Below, piece by piece: positions 1 to 5,549 of a DNA stretch of 8,025 nucleotides (the first letter of the stretch is position 1; every line of letters starts with the position of its first letter). Source of the stretch: Paracoccaceae bacterium. GTDB taxonomy: Bacteria; Pseudomonadota; Alphaproteobacteria; Rhodobacterales; Rhodobacteraceae. The notes beneath the pieces are model-generated. The model did not search any database. It was not told the origin of the DNA and saw nothing but the letters and a program-made list of their open reading frames with translations. The translations under genes were made by a program, and so were the position numbers. The stretch is from positions 1-8,025 of the forward strand of contig WFTU01000265.1 in the NCBI GenBank assembly GCA_015485375.1, read 5' to 3'.

Positions 1-2
1 AC

Positions 3-344
3 ATGGCACGGCGCGTTGGTTTCGGAAACAAGGACAAAGGCAGGTATACGCCGCCCCGCGCCGGTGCGCAGGACACTGCCCCCCCGTCCCCCCGTCCCGA
101 ACCGACCTATGAGGAACGGCTGGCACGGGGGAACAAGATGCTTACGGGCATCCGTCTGTTCGCGCTGGCGTTTCTGACCATCTGGCTGCTTGGCTGGACG
201 CTCGGGATTGTGGCCGCGGTTGTCTCTATCTATAACTCCGAACAACCGTTCACCGAGTTTTTCCTGATCATATGGGTGCTGGGTGCCAGCCTCGGCTGGG
301 TTATTGCCGCGCGCGCATGGTGGTTTGCCTTGCGTGGGAAATAG
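3..344 (+). CDS. Small two-helix inner-membrane protein, hypothetical
   Basis: I do not recognise this 113-residue protein. Residues 1-45 are a polar, Pro/Arg-rich N-terminus with no signal peptide. Two hydrophobic segments follow at about 49-76 and 84-108, joined by a short polar turn (NSEQPF), and the protein ends with a basic RGK. This predicts a bitopic hairpin in the cytoplasmic membrane with both ends probably cytoplasmic. The second helix is Trp-rich. The stop lies 2 bases before the pncB ATG, so the two genes are almost certainly co-transcribed and perhaps translationally coupled. The ATG is only two bases from the window edge, so no ribosome binding site can be seen and an upstream start cannot be excluded. 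A link to nicotinate use is only suggested by position; the gene may simply be a conserved small membrane protein. Confidence 0.75.
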   Translation: MARRVGFGNKDKGRYTPPRAGAQDTAPPSPRPEPTYEERLARGNKMLTGIRLFALAFLTIWLLGWTLGIVAAVVSIYNSEQPFTEFFLIIWVLGASLGWVIAARAWWFALRGK

Positions 345-346
345 CC

Positions 347-1633
347 ATGGATATCGCCACGCGCGTCTATAACCACAACTGGAAAATCGACCCGATCGTG
401 CGCTCGCTGATCGACACGGATTTCTATAAACTGCTGATGGCGCAGACGGTGTTCCACTATCACCGCGACGTGCAGGTCACTTTTGCCCTGCACAACCGCG
501 CAATGCATATCCGCCTTGCCGACCTGATCGACGAGGGGGAGCTGCGCGAGCAACTGGACCATGTGCGCAGCCTGTCCCTGTCGCGGGGCGAAAGCACCTG
601 GCTGCGCGGCAATATGTTTTACGGCAAACGGCAGATGTTCTCCCCCGAATTCATGGAATGGTTCGAAGGGCTGCGCCTGCCGCCCTACCATCTGGAAAAA
701 CGCGACGGGCAGTATGAATTGACGTTCGAGGGGGCGTGGCCCGAGGTCATGCTCTGGGAAATTCCGGCGCTGGCGGTGATTTCGGAGCTGCGTTCGCGCG
801 CCGTGCTGCATGATATGGGGCGGTTCGAGTTGCAGGTGCTTTATGCCCGCGCCACCACGCGGCTGTGGGAGAAAATCGAGCGGCTGCGCGGGGTGGAGGC
901 CCTCGGCATTGCGGATTTCGGCACGCGGCGGCGGCACAGCTTTCTGTGGCAGGACTGGTGCGTGCAGGCAATGCAGGAGGGGCTGGGGCGCGCGTTTACC
1001 GGCACCTCCAACTGCCTGATCGCCATGCGGCGCGAGCTGGAGGCCATCGGCACCAACGCACATGAACTGCCGATGGTTTATGCGGCGCTGGCCAAGGACG
1101 ATGCAGAGCTGGCCGAGGCCCCCTACAAGGTGCTGGCAGACTGGCAACGCGAACATGACGGCAATTTGCGGATCATCCTGCCGGATACCTATGGCACCGA
1201 AGGGTTTTTGAAAAACGCGCCGGAGTGGCTGGCGAAATGGACCGGTATCAGGATTGACTCCGGCGACCCCGCGACGGGGGCGGAACAGGCGATTGCCTGG
1301 TGGGAGGCGCATGGCGAGGATCCGCGCAAGAAACGGGTGATTTTCTCGGACGGGCTGGACGTGGACGAGATCATCGCGTTGCAGGCGCGGTTCGGCGGGC
1401 GGGTGAAGGTCGGGTTCGGCTGGGGCACGCTGCTGACCAATGATTTTCGCGGGCTGGCGGGCGATGCGCTCGATCCGTTTTCGCTGGTGTGCAAGGCGGT
1501 GTCGGCCAATGGCAAACCGACGGTCAAGCTCTCGGACAATCCCAACAAGGCGATGGGTCCGGCGGAGGAGATCGCGCGCTACAAACAGGTGTTCGGGGTT
1601 GGTGAGCAGATCGCGCAAAAGGTGGTGGTCTGA
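347..1633 (+). CDS. pncB: Nicotinate phosphoribosyltransferase
   Basis: PncB makes nicotinate mononucleotide from nicotinate and PRPP with ATP hydrolysis, the entry step of Preiss-Handler NAD salvage in the cytoplasm. The 428 residues match the family length (about 400-430). Visible signatures are LIDTDFYKLLMAQ near residues 21-33, FGTRRRHSF at 191-199, GTNAHE at 235-240 whose His239 aligns with the histidine that is phosphorylated in the enterobacterial enzyme, RIDSGDP at 302-308, and FSDGLD then GFGWGT at 333-361 for phosphate/PRPP binding. The reading frame is open further upstream, but I chose ATG 347 because the conserved N-terminus (MDIATRVYNHNWKID) begins there, it follows the preceding stop by 2 bases, and a GGGAA lies 7 bases upstream. 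The stop shares one base with the recJ ATG (TGATG), implying translational coupling. The partner nicotinamidase gene pncA is about 5 kb away on the other strand. Confidence 0.96.
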   Translation: MDIATRVYNHNWKIDPIVRSLIDTDFYKLLMAQTVFHYHRDVQVTFALHNRAMHIRLADLIDEGELREQLDHVRSLSLSRGESTWLRGNMFYGKRQMFSPEFMEWFEGLRLPPYHLEKRDGQYELTFEGAWPEVMLWEIPALAVISELRSRAVLHDMGRFELQVLYARATTRLWEKIERLRGVEALGIADFGTRRRHSFLWQDWCVQAMQEGLGRAFTGTSNCLIAMRRELEAIGTNAHELPMVYAALAKDDAELAEAPYKVLADWQREHDGNLRIILPDTYGTEGFLKNAPEWLAKWTGIRIDSGDPATGAEQAIAWWEAHGEDPRKKRVIFSDGLDVDEIIALQARFGGRVKVGFGWGTLLTNDFRGLAGDALDPFSLVCKAVSANGKPTVKLSDNPNKAMGPAEEIARYKQVFGVGEQIAQKVVV

Positions 1634-3369
1634 TGGCGTTTCTGGATGTGGAAACCTCGGCCACGGGGCGGCGCTGGGTCGGGCCGACGATGGAGGAGGA
1701 GCGCCTTGGCGAGGCAATCGCGCAGTTGAACAATGTTCCGGCGGTGCTTGGCACCCTGCTGGCCAAACGCGGGGTGACGCCGGAGGAGGTGCCGGAATAC
1801 CTGACGCCGAGCCTGCGCTCGCTGATGCCGGACCCTTCGACCCTGCGCGACATGGACACAGCGGCGGAGCGGTTTCTGGCGGCGGTGGAAAACCGCGAGC
1901 GGATTGCGGTGTTTGCGGATTATGATGTGGACGGGGGCAGTTCCGCGGCGCTGCTGATCGTCTGGTTGCGGCAGATGGGGATCACGCCGACGCTCTATAT
2001 TCCCGACCGGATCGACGAGGGCTACGGGCCGAACGACGAGGCGATGGCGATGCTCGGCGCGGATCACGACCTGATCGTGACGGTGGATTGCGGCACGCTC
2101 AGCCACGGGCCGGTCAGGGCGGCGGGGGTGGATGTGATCGTGCTGGATCACCACCTCGGCGGCGAGACCCTGCCCGACGCGGTGGCGGTGGTGAACCCGA
2201 ACCGGCAGGACGAGTCGGGCGATCTTTCCTATCTTTGTGCCGCCGGTGTGGTGTTCCTGATGCTGGCGGCTGTGAACCGGCTGTTGCGCGCCAAGGGCGT
2301 GACGGGGCCGGACCTGATGGCGATGCTCGATCTGGTGGCGCTGGCGACGGTGGCGGATGTGGCACCGCTGGTCGGGTTCAACCGTGCGCTGGTGGTGCAG
2401 GGGTTGAAGGTCATGGCGCAGCGTAAACGCGCCGGACTGGTGGCGCTGGGCGAGGTGGCGCGGATGAATACGGCGCCCTCGACCTATCACCTCGGCTATC
2501 TGCTGGGGCCGCGGATCAATGCCGGCGGGCGGGTCGGCGCGGCCGATCTGGGCGCGCGGCTGCTGGCGACGGATGACCCTGCCGAGGCGGCGGCGCTGGC
2601 CGAGCGGCTGGATGCGCTCAACACCGAGCGGCGCGATATCGAGGCAACCGTTCTGGCGCAGGCCAGCGAACAGGCGGAGGCGCGCGGGGTCGAACGCGGG
2701 CTGGTCTGGGCGGCGGGCGAGGGCTGGCATCCGGGCGTGGTCGGGATCGTGGCCAGCCGTTTGAAAGAGGCCTTCAACCGCCCCGCCGTGGTCATCGGGC
2801 TGGACGGGGACGAGGGCAAAGGCTCGGGGCGCTCGGTCAACGGCGTTGATCTGGGCAGCGCGATCTCGAAACTGGCGCGCGACGGCCTCTTGCTGAAGGG
2901 CGGCGGGCACAAGATGGCGGCGGGGCTGAGCGTGGCGCGCGGGATGCTGGAACCGGCGATGGAGCGGCTGACGGAACTGCTGGAAAAACAGGGGGCGGCC
3001 AATGCCGGACCGGCGGATTTGCGCATCGACGGGCTGGTCGCGGCGGGCAGTGCCACGGTGGAGCTGATCGAAAGTCTGGAGGCGGCGGGGCCGTTCGGCG
3101 CGGCCTCCCCTGCCCCGCGTTTCGCGATTCCGGCGGCGCGCGTGGCCTTTGCCAAACGCGCGGGGGAGTCGCATCTGCGCCTGACGCTGACGGATGCCTC
3201 CGGCGGGCGGATCGACGCGATCGCATTCCGTGCCTTCGAGGGGCCGATCGGGCCGATGCTGGAAAACCACGGCGGCAAGGCTTTCCATGTGGCGGGGCGG
3301 CTGGAAATCGACGAATGGGGCGGGCGACGCAAGGCAAAACTGAAGCTGGAAGACGTGGCCGAAGCCTGA
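1633..3369 (+). CDS. recJ: Single-stranded-DNA-specific 5'-3' exonuclease RecJ
   Basis: RecJ degrades single-stranded DNA 5' to 3' in RecF-pathway recombination, mismatch repair and stalled-fork processing. The 578 residues show the DHH-family order. Motif I is FADYDVDG at 94-101 (metal-binding Asp96, Asp98, Asp100), motif II VTVDCG at 149-154 (Asp152), and the DHH motif LDHH at 171-174. Then come the family-typical LVALATVADVAPL at 233-245 and GPRINAGGRVG at 292-302. The DHHA1 part has GWHPGVVGIVASRL at 364-377, the glycine-rich GKGSGRS at 395-401 and GGGHKMAAGL at 423-432. An OB-fold-like C-terminal domain follows from about 460. All catalytic residues expected of an active enzyme are present. 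Small departures from common bacterial versions are Val99 in DYDVDG and Cys153 in place of the frequent Asn. The start overlaps the pncB stop by one base. No clear terminator follows. Confidence 0.96.
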   Translation: MAFLDVETSATGRRWVGPTMEEERLGEAIAQLNNVPAVLGTLLAKRGVTPEEVPEYLTPSLRSLMPDPSTLRDMDTAAERFLAAVENRERIAVFADYDVDGGSSAALLIVWLRQMGITPTLYIPDRIDEGYGPNDEAMAMLGADHDLIVTVDCGTLSHGPVRAAGVDVIVLDHHLGGETLPDAVAVVNPNRQDESGDLSYLCAAGVVFLMLAAVNRLLRAKGVTGPDLMAMLDLVALATVADVAPLVGFNRALVVQGLKVMAQRKRAGLVALGEVARMNTAPSTYHLGYLLGPRINAGGRVGAADLGARLLATDDPAEAAALAERLDALNTERRDIEATVLAQASEQAEARGVERGLVWAAGEGWHPGVVGIVASRLKEAFNRPAVVIGLDGDEGKGSGRSVNGVDLGSAISKLARDGLLLKGGGHKMAAGLSVARGMLEPAMERLTELLEKQGAANAGPADLRIDGLVAAGSATVELIESLEAAGPFGAASPAPRFAIPAARVAFAKRAGESHLRLTLTDASGGRIDAIAFRAFEGPIGPMLENHGGKAFHVAGRLEIDEWGGRRKAKLKLEDVAEA

Positions 3370-3402
3370 CGAAAAATTTCGCCGGAATCGCAAAAATCCC
3401 TC

Positions 3403-3431
3403 TTGCAGAGTCACCGCACAATCCGTAAAAG
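3403..3431 (+). promoter_or_regulatory. Putative sigma-70 promoter of tRNA-Glu
   Basis: TTGCAG at 3403-3408 and TAAAAG at 3426-3431 are separated by exactly 17 bases. The predicted transcription start near 3438 would leave a leader of about 15 bases before the mature tRNA. The tRNA-Gly gene in this window has the same TTGCAG hexamer at its -35 position, which supports the call. The last 12 bases of the spacer form one copy of a direct repeat that recurs after the tRNA. Confidence 0.5.
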
Positions 3432-3439
3432 CCCCCTCA

Positions 3440-3534
3440 CAGAGAGTGGCATGCGCCCTTCGTCTATCGGTTAGGACGCCAGATTTTCATTCTGGAAAGA
3501 GGGGTTCGATTCCCCTAGGGCGTACCACTCTCTG
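3440..3534 (+). other. Leader/trailer helix enclosing tRNA-Glu
   Basis: Bases 3440-3449 (CAGAGAGTGG) are perfectly complementary to 3525-3534 (CCACTCTCTG). The precursor transcript can therefore extend the acceptor stem by a further 10-bp helix that includes the encoded CCA. T3452 can also pair with the discriminator A3524, leaving only C3450 and A3451 bulged. The complementarity is seen directly; any effect on RNase P, RNase E or RNase III processing is inference. Confidence 0.6.
3453..3527 (+). tRNA. tRNA-Glu (anticodon UUC), CCA encoded
   Basis: A complete cloverleaf can be folded by eye. The 7-bp acceptor stem is 3453-3459 with 3517-3523, its first pair being a G-U wobble. The D arm is GTCT/GGAC around an ATCGGTTA loop. 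The anticodon stem CCAGA/TCTGG encloses TTTTCAT, with anticodon TTC at 3486-3488. The T arm is AGGGG/CCCCT around TTCGATT. The discriminator is A3524 and CCA is encoded at 3525-3527. It lies between recJ and usp on the same strand and has its own promoter. The bases just outside the mature tRNA are complementary to each other (see the separate feature and finding). Confidence 0.97.
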
Positions 3535-3570
3535 ATTATTTTCCCGCACAATCCGCCCTTTTACCGACAC

Positions 3571-3612
3571 TTGATCTCGGTCATTATCGCCTTGCGGTTT
3601 CAGTGCTATGGC
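3571..3612 (+). promoter_or_regulatory. FNR/FixK-type box and -10 of the usp promoter
   Basis: TTGATCTCGGTCAT at 3571-3584 resembles the FNR/FixK consensus TTGAT-N4-ATCAA: the left half is perfect and the right half matches in the core TCA. A -10 like element, TATGGC, is at 3607-3612 with no good -35 in front of it. A start at about 3619 puts the dyad centre near -41, the spacing of a class II activator that replaces the -35 contact. Oxygen or redox control would fit, since Usp genes of this kind are known FNR-family targets in several proteobacteria. The link is inferred from sequence only. Confidence 0.45.
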
Positions 3613-3640
3613 ACTCGCGAAACAACAAAGGAGAGTCGTC

Positions 3641-4486
3641 GTGTCCTATAAGAATATTCTCGTCCATCTTGATGACAGCGAAGCCTGCGTGGCGCGGGTG
3701 AGTGCGGCGGTCGCGCTGGCCAAGCGGCAGGACGCGCTGGTGACCGGTATTGCGCTGGCGCTGGAATCGACGATCTCCACCTATATCGGGATCGACATTC
3801 CGTCCAGCCTGACGGAACAGCAGCAGGCGCTGGTGCAGCAGGCCGCCAAAAGCGCGGTGGCGAAGTTCGAGACGGCAGCGGCCAAGGCCGGTGTCGATTT
3901 CATCAGCCGCACGATCCATTGTCCGGCCGGCAAGGCGCCGGCGCGGCTGGCGTTTTTCTCCAAACATGCGGACCTGACTTTTGTCGGGCAGCCGGACCCG
4001 CAGGAGCGCGGGCGGGCGTTTCATGAATCGCTGATGGACGGGGTGCTGCAGGATTCGGGACGGCCGGTCTATGTGGTGCCCTATATCGGGCGGCCGGAGA
4101 TGAAAATCCGCAAGGCGGTGATCGCATGGGACGGCGGCAAGAAGGCCGTGCGCGCGGTGAACGATGCGATCCCCCTGTTGCAGGGGCGCAGCGAGGTCAC
4201 CGTGCTGGTGGTCAATCCCAAGGAGCGCGGGGCGGAGTTCGGCGGAAAACAGGGCGAGAATATCGTCGCACATCTGAAACGGCACGGGGTCAATGCAACG
4301 GTCGATTATCAGGTCGCGCCGGAGCTTTCGACCGATACGGTGATCCTGAACTACCTGTCCGATAACGGCGCCGACCTGCTGGTCATGGGGGCCTATGGCC
4401 ATTCGCGGTTGCGCGAGCGGGCCTTTGGCGGGGTGACGGATTCGATCCTGAACCAGATGACGGTGCCGGTATTGATGGCCGAGTAA
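3641..4486 (+). CDS. Tandem-domain universal stress protein (UspA family)
   Basis: This 281-residue cytoplasmic protein holds two Usp folds in tandem. Domain 1 is about residues 2-147 (begins SYKNILVHLDDSE) and domain 2 about 155-280 (begins with the typical KAVIAWDGGKKAVRA pattern). Domain 2 ends in the nucleotide-binding signature GAYGHSRLRER at 250-260 followed by FGGV at 262-265. This fits G-2x-G-9x-G, but with Gly where classical ATP binders have Ser or Thr, as is common in this subgroup. Domain 1 lacks an intact loop of that kind. I chose GTG 3641 because AAAGGAGAG at 3627-3635 sits 5 bases upstream and homologous proteins begin with MxYKNIL. The in-frame ATG at 3608 falls in the predicted -10 element. 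Such proteins support survival in stress or energy limitation; the exact role is not readable from sequence. It is monocistronic and convergent with the orphan gene at 4844. Confidence 0.93.
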   Translation: MSYKNILVHLDDSEACVARVSAAVALAKRQDALVTGIALALESTISTYIGIDIPSSLTEQQQALVQQAAKSAVAKFETAAAKAGVDFISRTIHCPAGKAPARLAFFSKHADLTFVGQPDPQERGRAFHESLMDGVLQDSGRPVYVVPYIGRPEMKIRKAVIAWDGGKKAVRAVNDAIPLLQGRSEVTVLVVNPKERGAEFGGKQGENIVAHLKRHGVNATVDYQVAPELSTDTVILNYLSDNGADLLVMGAYGHSRLRERAFGGVTDSILNQMTVPVLMAE

Positions 4487-4494
4487 CGCCCCGC

Positions 4495-4528
4495 GCGCCG
4501 GAATCACGGATTTTCCGGTTTCCGGCGC
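4495..4528 (+). terminator. GC-rich hairpin after usp, no U-tract
   Basis: A perfect 9-bp stem pairs 4495-4503 (GCGCCGGAA) with 4520-4528 (TTCCGGCGC), and a small CGGA/TCCG hairpin can form inside its 16-base loop. It begins 8 bases after the usp stop, where a terminator is expected. The 3' side continues ACGAAAAATA instead of a T-run, so it is not a standard intrinsic terminator. It may protect the 3' end or act with Rho. Confidence 0.4.
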
Positions 4529-4584
4529 ACGAAAAATATGGCGACCGGAAGGATTCCGCACCATTTTGCCGTTTATTCTCGGGA

Positions 4585-4799
4585 GGTTCGGCTTTCGAAC
4601 CGGGGTGGACCATAGCGGGTTAAACGAGGTCCGGTCAGCGAGAGAGCTATCGCGTCGGGTGCCCGACGCCAGGCGTTCGGACGATCTGTTGCCAATAGAC
4701 GCCCGAACATCGGGCCTGTCATTGGTTGGAATTACATTTGCCCGACGCGATAACCCGAGTGGACGTTTTAAGTCCCGCCTAGCGAGACGGGTTATACGC
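4585..4799. ncRNA. Candidate structured RNA or folded intergenic element
   Basis: This gene-free stretch contains far more complementarity than its neighbours. Seen directly: a 6-bp hairpin, 4585-4590 with 4596-4601; a perfect 12-bp long-range stem, 4648-4659 with 4741-4752; an alternative 8-bp hairpin, 4652-4659 with 4662-4669; an interrupted hairpin at 4692-4725 (CCAAT/ATTGG, GAC/GTC, GCCCGA/TCGGGC, loop ACA); and an 11-bp stem with one bulged base, 4747-4757 with 4788-4799. A bulged outer stem, 4615-4632 with 4761-4778, can stack outside the 12-bp one to give a rod with an asymmetric internal bubble. Several helices exclude each other, as in a switching RNA. No promoter or U-tract fixes the strand; the direction of usp suggests plus, the orphan gene minus. 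I could not match it to tmRNA, RNase P, SRP RNA or known riboswitches from memory; 6S-like shape is possible but unproven. An 81-residue Arg-rich open frame across it (4566-4811) looks accidental. Confidence 0.4.
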
Positions 4800-4843
4800 C
4801 GGATTGGTTAAGAAAGGGTTTATTCCGCTGTATTTCCCCTGGA

Positions 4844-5188
4844 TCAGTCCATATTGATCTCGATGCCGTTCTCGCGGGCATATGCCAGCATGTGGGGCAA
4901 GGCGCCCTCGAAATCGACCGAAAGCCTCCTGCACGACGTGCTTACAAATATTTTGGTTCCTCTCGGAAGCCGGCGTGTCTGTTCGAAATTCCCGTGCCGG
5001 ATGTAGGTGGTAACCTGCCCGCAGCGGAACTTGTGGAGCATGATCCCGACAGTTGACCTGAAGCTGCCCTGATAGTGTTTATCCAACCCTGTCAAAACGC
5101 AGCGCTCTATCGGCGGGCGTCCGGTATCGTCTCTGGCGGACAGGTAAAACCGGATGGTTTCCGGCGGGGACGGATGTGGATTTCTCAC
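4844..5188 (-). CDS. Orphan small protein of unknown function
   Basis: I do not recognise this 114-residue protein. It starts with GTG at 5188-5186, 9 bases after a near-perfect Shine-Dalgarno (GAAGGAGA, 5204-5197), the strongest ribosome binding site visible here; that is the main reason to call it real. The sequence is soluble, basic and globular-looking, with no membrane segment or signal peptide. Alternating hydrophobic stretches suggest beta strands, for example GQVTTYIRH and TKIFVSTSC, and the C-terminal part (FEGALPHMLAYARENGIEINMD) looks like a helix followed by a strand. It has three cysteines and many Arg and His. Codons such as AGA, AGG, ATA, GTA and TTG, rare in the neighbouring genes, point to foreign or fast-evolving origin. 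It stands alone, convergent with usp, and its 3' end faces the structured element. A small regulator, phage-derived or toxin-like protein are all possible; none is supported by a motif. Confidence 0.65.
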   Translation of the reverse strand: MRNPHPSPPETIRFYLSARDDTGRPPIERCVLTGLDKHYQGSFRSTVGIMLHKFRCGQVTTYIRHGNFEQTRRLPRGTKIFVSTSCRRLSVDFEGALPHMLAYARENGIEINMD

Positions 5189-5196
5189 CGTTTTAT

Positions 5197-5204
5197 TCTC
5201 CTTC
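5197..5204 (-). promoter_or_regulatory. Strong Shine-Dalgarno of the orphan gene
   Basis: On the minus strand GAAGGAGA precedes the GTG start at 5188, with a 9-base A-rich spacer after AAGGAG. It fixes the start codon and argues that the frame is translated. An upstream open frame ends with TAA at 5209-5207, immediately before this site. Confidence 0.75.
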
Positions 5205-5336
5205 GGTTATGGCGAAGGCTGGCAATCCACTACGACCCTTTTGTTGCCTTCTGGCCGTATCCCCTTTCGGGAACCACCTTGCCGGATCATGGCAGGTTGG
5301 TGTGGGCGAAAGCCCCGCTCTTGATACTGTTTCAGA

Positions 5337-5364
5337 CAGATAATCCCCTTCACGGCTTTTTCAA
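5337..5364 (-). promoter_or_regulatory. Possible promoter of the orphan gene
   Basis: On the minus strand TTGAAA (5364-5359) and TATCTG (5342-5337) are 16 bases apart, which would give a leader of about 140 bases before the GTG at 5188. The -35 lies inside a strong hairpin (5348-5372). The -10 is a poor match, so this is only the best candidate in the 240-base gap between tRNA-Gly and the orphan gene; read-through from the tRNA-Gly transcript is an alternative. Confidence 0.25.
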
Positions 5365-5372
5365 GCGTGAAG
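5348..5372. repeat. Inverted repeat (hairpin) upstream of the orphan gene
   Basis: CTTCACG at 5348-5354 pairs with CGTGAAG at 5366-5372. After one bulged G, CTT at 5356-5358 pairs with AAG at 5363-5365, giving ten pairs around a four-base loop TTTC. No T-run follows on either strand, so it is not an ordinary terminator. It overlaps the possible promoter of the orphan gene and could be an operator, an RNA leader hairpin or a Rho-linked 3' end for the tRNA-Gly transcript. Confidence 0.5.
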
Positions 5373-5428
5373 ACGGCTCCGCAGGCAAGCCACGGGGCAA
5401 AAAGGTGATCCGGATCTATATGAAAAAT

Positions 5429-5503
5429 TGGAGCGGGCGAAGAGATTCGAACTCTCGACATTCACCTTGGCAAGGTGACGCTCTACCCCTGAGCTACGCC
5501 CGC
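5429..5503 (-). tRNA. tRNA-Gly (anticodon GCC), CCA encoded
   Basis: Read on the minus strand, the acceptor stem GCGGGCG (5503-5497) pairs perfectly with CGCCCGC (5439-5433). The D arm is GCTC/GAGC around AGGGGTA. The anticodon stem TCACC/GGTGA holds the loop TTGCCAA, with anticodon GCC complementary to 5471-5469. The T arm is GAGAG/CTCTT around TTCGAAT, its innermost pair intact and its outer end closed by a G-U type pair. The discriminator is T and CCA is encoded (5431-5429). A run of five T follows at once on the transcript (5427-5423), which may help 3' processing or termination. It lies downstream of the metallophosphoesterase gene on the same strand but has its own promoter. Confidence 0.97.
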
Positions 5504-5521
5504 TTCCTTGGGTGAGGCCGA

Positions 5522-5549
5522 TATATAGAGATTCTCTATCGGGCTGCAA
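5522..5549 (-). promoter_or_regulatory. Putative sigma-70 promoter of tRNA-Gly
   Basis: On the minus strand TTGCAG (5549-5544) and TATATA (5527-5522) are 16 bases apart, ending 18 bases before the mature tRNA. The -35 hexamer is identical to that of tRNA-Glu. The spacer and -10 contain a perfect 6-bp dyad, ATAGAG/CTCTAT around ATT at 5525-5539. The -35 also lies in the loop of an inverted repeat, ATCGGGC (5538-5544) with GCCCGAT (5562-5568), placed just after the metallophosphoesterase stop. Confidence 0.5.

Larger units (their letters stand above)
3414..3555 (+). repeat. 12-bp direct repeat flanking tRNA-Glu
   Basis: CCGCACAATCCG occurs at 3414-3425, inside the spacer of the tRNA promoter, and again at 3544-3555, just after the trailer. 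The copies are 130 bases apart and bracket the tRNA gene. Both identical stretches lie outside coding sequence. They could be relics of a tRNA tandem duplication and deletion, a protein-binding site, or chance. Confidence 0.5.

Noticed and set aside
230..1717. Long minus-strand open frame of 495 codons over pncB
   Set aside because: Shadow of pncB codon bias in high-GC DNA; Arg/Pro/His-rich product with no domain.
1579..3414. Minus-strand open frame of 611 codons over recJ
   Set aside because: Shadow of recJ; composition dominated by Arg, His and Gln with no conserved motif, while the plus strand encodes an intact RecJ.
3608..3640. ATG at 3608 as the usp start
   Set aside because: No Shine-Dalgarno, overlaps the predicted -10 element, and adds 11 non-conserved residues; GTG 3641 has AAAGGAGAG at ideal spacing.
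4747..4799. Integron attC-like site (GATAACCCG ... CGGGTTATACG inverted ends with an inner GGAC/GTCC)
   Set aside because: Outer boxes do not fit RYYYAAC and GTTRRRY, there is no integrase gene or cassette array, and the palindrome is better explained as part of the larger fold.
4585..4799. tmRNA, RNase P RNA, SRP RNA or a known riboswitch
   Set aside because: None of the diagnostic sequences I know (tag frame, GAGGAAAGTCC, GGAAGGAAGCAGCC, cobalamin or glycine boxes) is present on either strand.
4566..4811. Open frame of 81 residues on the plus strand across the structured element
   Set aside because: Arg-rich, low-complexity-looking product, no Shine-Dalgarno, and its bases are taken up by inverted repeats; better explained as non-coding.
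4571..4825. 8-bp direct repeat GTTTATTC (4571-4578 and 4818-4825) as a target-site duplication around a small transposable element
   Set aside because: No terminal inverted repeats are found just inside the copies; an 8-mer pair in this AT-richer stretch can be chance.
5207..5461. Minus-strand open frame of 84 codons running out of tRNA-Gly
   Set aside because: Begins inside the tRNA gene, giving a typical tRNA-derived pseudo-peptide; no credible ribosome binding site. Its 3' half is mentioned in a finding only as possible decayed coding sequence.
3453..5503. Integrated element using the tRNA-Glu or tRNA-Gly 3' end as attachment site
   Set aside because: No second copy of either tRNA 3' end is found in the window and no integrase gene is present.
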